Shown here: piece after piece, positions 60,546 to 64,000 of the stretch
Layout of the letters: every line of letters begins with the position of its first letter
Position numbering within the stretch: the first letter of the stretch is position 1
NCBI GenBank assembly: GCA_013396995.1
Contig: VWZP01006134.1
Location: forward strand, 62,001 to 126,000
Length of the DNA stretch: 64,000 nucleotides
Direction: 5' to 3'
Source of the DNA: Dicaeum eximium
Taxonomy: Eukaryota > Chordata > Aves > Passeriformes > Dicaeidae
Made by a program: the position numbers and the translations under genes
The notes under the pieces: generated by a model
Databases searched by the model: none
Seen by the model: only the letters and a program-made list of their open reading frames with translations
What the model was told of the DNA's origin: nothing

Positions 60546-62204
60546 CAGGAGATTCCCATAGGCTCACTCCTCTCTGGATGGATTCCCCTCCTTTATTGTG
60601 TCAGTTGTATCTCGTTATTTTGAAAACCATCATCTAATATTTTCTTGGGTTATCCTCTTAATGTCTTTTACATAGCTTTGCACAAGAAACTGAAAGAGTT
60701 TTTGGAATAGTTGATGATTCTGTTTAAAATCAGTAGCTGGATTTTAAGGGTGTAATTGTTGCAAGTAATATGATCATCAATCATCCTTCAAAGTGATTAG
60801 TTCCTCAGAAGTCTTTGTTTATTTGAGAGAATTTTATTGATTTCATCTCACTCTTATTAGGTTTCCTGCAAATCTTCATCTCTTCCCAAATGATTATGTC
60901 AACTGAGTTAATCCAGGATAATCTAAGTGCAATGATTTCCACTCAAATTTGAATATCGAAGAGAGATATACCCCTCCTGTGGTGGTACTGTACAGGTGAG
61001 TTGAATAATCCCTTTTTTAATCTGGACAGTGCAGTCATAATCACTTCTTCCTAGAGATGTCAAATTAACTTCATTGTATTTATTACTGTATTCACCCTTT
61101 GCCTTTGGAATTCCCCATTGTCTGCCAGACTGAGAGAAAACTCAGATGTTACTATAGCAGTTAGCATGATGAAACAAGTGATACTACTCAGCCCCTTGCC
61201 CTGATAGACAGATATCCACGGCTCAGTAGTAATGGTTTCCTTCTCAATGGCTTCAGCCACCACTTTGGGAGTGCCATATTTGGTGTAATTCATATGATTT
61301 AAAGTATTTTACCTTTAAAGAAGAGGAACAGCTTCTTTCCACCACAGCTAGTCTATCCATTTTGTATTGCTACACTGAGACCTGGTGTCTTGACAGAGTC
61401 CCAGGCATGCAGCATTATGAACCTTATCCTTTCCTCAAATTATTTTTCACTTCTGTTTCTGATAGCTCCTGCTTTCTAGACTGCCATGGATATGACCCAC
61501 TGAGCTGTGTGTTGTGCACAGTTATGTGGTGAGCACAGCTCATTCATCTACAGCATCAGGACAGTATTTCAGACACTGTCAGAGGAAATAAACCTACATT
61601 CTATCTTCTGCTCAGCTTTTTGCCTCATTACTCTTCAAGAAGATGCTCATTCCCACTGGTAAATAACACTAAAACCTGTTAACATTCATTATGAATGGCC
61701 CTTCTGAAAAATAAACTTTGCTTTTCGGACAGTGATGTGGTGTAGTTCCTCCAAAAATTGACTGCCAATCTGCATAAGGTTGAAAGTCTTAGAGTCAAAT
61801 GTTTTGCTGTAGAAGACACATAATTTAAAAAATTGGTTTCTTTATGTTTAACAGGTGAGTTTTCATAGCTAAGTTATAAGAATAAATAACAACTGTTTGG
61901 ACTTCAAGCAAGACCAGTTATTAATGTACTGGCAGCACTCCAGCAGCCTTATCACCAATTGAGCAGATAGTTACAGTATAAGTCTACCATTTAATGCAGT
62001 AGAATAAATTATAAAATAAACCAGACATACATTGCTCTATTTGAGTGGTTCAGATGTTGCACATAGAATTTCAAGATGCTATAATTTTAGGAAATATGAA
62101 TAATAAAAAAAAAAAAGAATTAAACTCCCAAACTCTTCACAGTAAGTATGTTTATTTTTGGAAATTTAGGACAAATTCCAGACTCACAAAGCTGAGAATT
62201 TACG

Positions 62205-62230
62205 AAAAAAAAAGAAAAAAAAAAAAAAAA
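62205..62230. repeat. poly-A tract with single G interruption
   Basis: A near-pure A run of 26 bases. No retroposon body is recognised next to it. Confidence 0.88.
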
Positions 62231-62689
62231 GTAGACTTGCAGCAAATCCACTAGAAGTTCTGAAGGATTGTGGCAAAGGATGACTACGTAAATTGCAGAA
62301 TGTAATGCATGTCATAGTAAAGGAAGCCACCAGCAGGTGGTAATGCTATTTTTTCAATGGCAGGTATACTCCCATGTGATTAAGCAGCTGGTATAAATCA
62401 TACTAGGTTAGAGCCAATTGTGTAGCAGTAAATTTTAAAAAAGGCAGGTGAACTGACCTGTTTGATGTATATCACAGTAAGTTAACCTGTATAGTGGTAA
62501 CATTAGATGCAAATAAATTCCTTTTTTCTGGCTTTTTCTTCCAGCTACATGATTATTTAGAGCCAGATACTGCAAATATCTGGTTAAGATCACTCTGTCT
62601 GGCAAAGCCAGTGACTTGGACTGCTGGAATTAGGTTTGTTCTCATTTTTGTGCCACTGATACTGAATATGCCATAATTTTATGGAGCTT

Positions 62690-62748
62690 TATTGTTCTAT
62701 TTGTTCAATTGTTCTATTGAACAATTGTTCAATTTGTTCTATTGAAGC
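62690..62748. repeat. self-complementary TTGTTCTATTGAA tandem
   Basis: Two copies of 'ttgttctattgaa' (from 62709 and from 62734) and related half copies form a 25-base-period tandem. Within it, CAATTGTTC (62706-62714) and GAACAATTG (62719-62727) are exact reverse complements around TATT, so the tract can extrude a 9-bp hairpin. Confidence 0.8.
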
Positions 62749-64000
62749 ATTTTATTTTATAAATACCTTAAATAATACTTACTAAATTTTGCATAAGAAA
62801 CATCTTCCCCAACAGAATGTGAAGAAGTTATTTGTTGACAAAGTATTCATTTTCTCAAACGTTCTCTAAAGCAAAAAACCTGTCATAGGAGCTTTGTGCA
62901 GGACAAAAACCATTAAAAATACAATATTTATGTAATATACTTCCCAGCATAAATCCACACAATTTTTTTAATTTTTCTAATTTAATTAAACAGCTTAAGG
63001 TGATGGCCTTCTGCCACTTTGCTTGAAAGCTGTTCAGTGACGTATATGAATCTCAGAAGTGGGATGATAATGCAACACCCTCCTCCCCAGTCTAATTTCA
63101 GTGCAAATAGTAGGCAATTTCAGAGCAAACAGCAGGAAAACTGTGTAGATATAGAATTCAGTCTAGTTTCCAAAATTGCCTAAACTGATGAGTCCTTTCC
63201 AGGATAAGAAATATTCTTCTTCACTCTTTCTAAAGACCTGCAATTCTGGATAAATTAATTGTGCTGAGAGAGGGCCTAATTGCATGAAATATTGAGCTGT
63301 TGCATATTCTCTGACCAATGACTACACTGAAAGTCTGGTTTGTAAAGAAAAATGTGGCATACCAAAATAGCCACATAGAAATTTTAGCTTGGTATTTTTT
63401 TGTTATTTCAGGTTATGAATATAATCGTGCTAGATGAAAACCTCTTTTGCTTCTAAGAGTAGTTTCACACAGTGTTGGAATAGAGAAACGGTAGTAAGAC
63501 ATTTGATGGCAACTAGAATCAGGTTTTTGAACTGTTAGCACTGAATTTAAAGTTGACACAAAAATTAAAAAGGGTCATATGAGAATTTCAAGTTTTCTGT
63601 AATTCATGCAAAAAGTATTATTTCTGGGTTAAATAAAACTAGTTGTGAGCTGTTGCACAGCTGTCTGAATATCTTAAAGTTGCTCAGACATTATTGTGGC
63701 TTAAATGCTACTTTTGAGGAAAGACCTGGTGAATAATTTCCCTTCTATGAGTCATTGAGAAACAAACCAAAAGCACAGGGATGAGAGATTAAAGATGAGG
63801 CAGTCACAGGGTCCTCTCCCCTCCCCCTCTGCCCCTTTCAGAATGGATCATTTCCTCAAGGAAATATGAGGAAAAAATACAAGTCCAGGTTTGTTTCTTA
63901 GCTTGATTTTGGAACAGTACCAAATCAATTTCTGGCAGTTTCACCACTCTTTCATGCATGCTTTAGATACATACATTATTCTTCCTCCTCTGCAGAAGTT

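Larger units (their letters stand above)
60546..64000. other. AT-rich unique DNA, no gene seen
   Basis: About 3.5 kb with no recognised repeat family. A-runs lie at 62105-62116 and 62205-62230. A self-complementary tandem lies at 62690-62748. The minus-strand frame at 61060-61293 (77 codons) resembles nothing I know. Confidence 0.6.

Noticed and set aside
61060..61293. 77-codon minus-strand frame considered as a retroviral remnant
   Set aside because: No second retroviral block or LTR lies nearby, and the peptide matches no family I can name.

Overview
The window is vertebrate nuclear DNA, most likely from a bird. The evidence is eleven dispersed-repeat copies: nine CR1 LINE fragments, several carrying the family's 3' end ('aaggtcccttccaa' followed by 'attctatga'-type octamers), and two long terminal repeats of the bird ERVL type. 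Most of the rest is AT-rich single-copy sequence with short A-, T- and CAAA-type runs. The dispersed repeats cover roughly 9% of the window, in keeping with a repeat-poor bird genome. The species cannot be named from the sequence. There is one 459-base run of N (27126-27584).

No protein-coding gene can be assigned with confidence. I recognise no conserved protein domain outside the CR1 fragments. The longest non-repeat open frame (151 codons, 12409-12864) is about what chance gives in 64 kb of AT-rich DNA. There is no rRNA, no tRNA, no CRISPR array and no prokaryotic operon structure. The window is best read as intergenic or intronic sequence of a large vertebrate locus.

Layout. 1-13.8 kb: unique AT-rich DNA with one CR1 tail (2.6-2.95 kb), a CpG-containing pocket at 8.0-8.3 kb and low-complexity A/C-rich sequence at 10.4-10.7 kb. 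13.8-14.1 kb: a broken piece of the CR1 reverse-transcriptase region. 19.9-22.3 kb: two CR1 tails and a solo ERVL-type LTR, all on the + strand. 26.2-27.9 kb: a repeat stack made of an LTR fragment, an inverted CR1, an ATCC microsatellite and the assembly gap. 30.0-30.6 kb and 36.9-37.1 kb: further CR1 copies. 34.3-35.0 kb: a CpG cluster with a minus-strand splice donor beside two pieces that look like ancient amniote repeats. 42.1-44.85 kb: a cluster of exon-like segments with good splice signals on both strands. 53.2-53.6 kb: a CpG-enriched stretch holding a 50-codon minus-strand frame with a CX2C-X17-CX2C pattern. 56.7-57.1 and 59.8-60.5 kb: two inverted CR1 tails.

The points most worth checking for undescribed biology are the exon-like cluster at 42.1-44.85 kb, the possible minus-strand first exon at 34.45 kb, and the small cysteine-patterned frame at 53.24-53.39 kb. 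All three are inferences from sequence pattern alone. I see no convincing new genetic system in this window.
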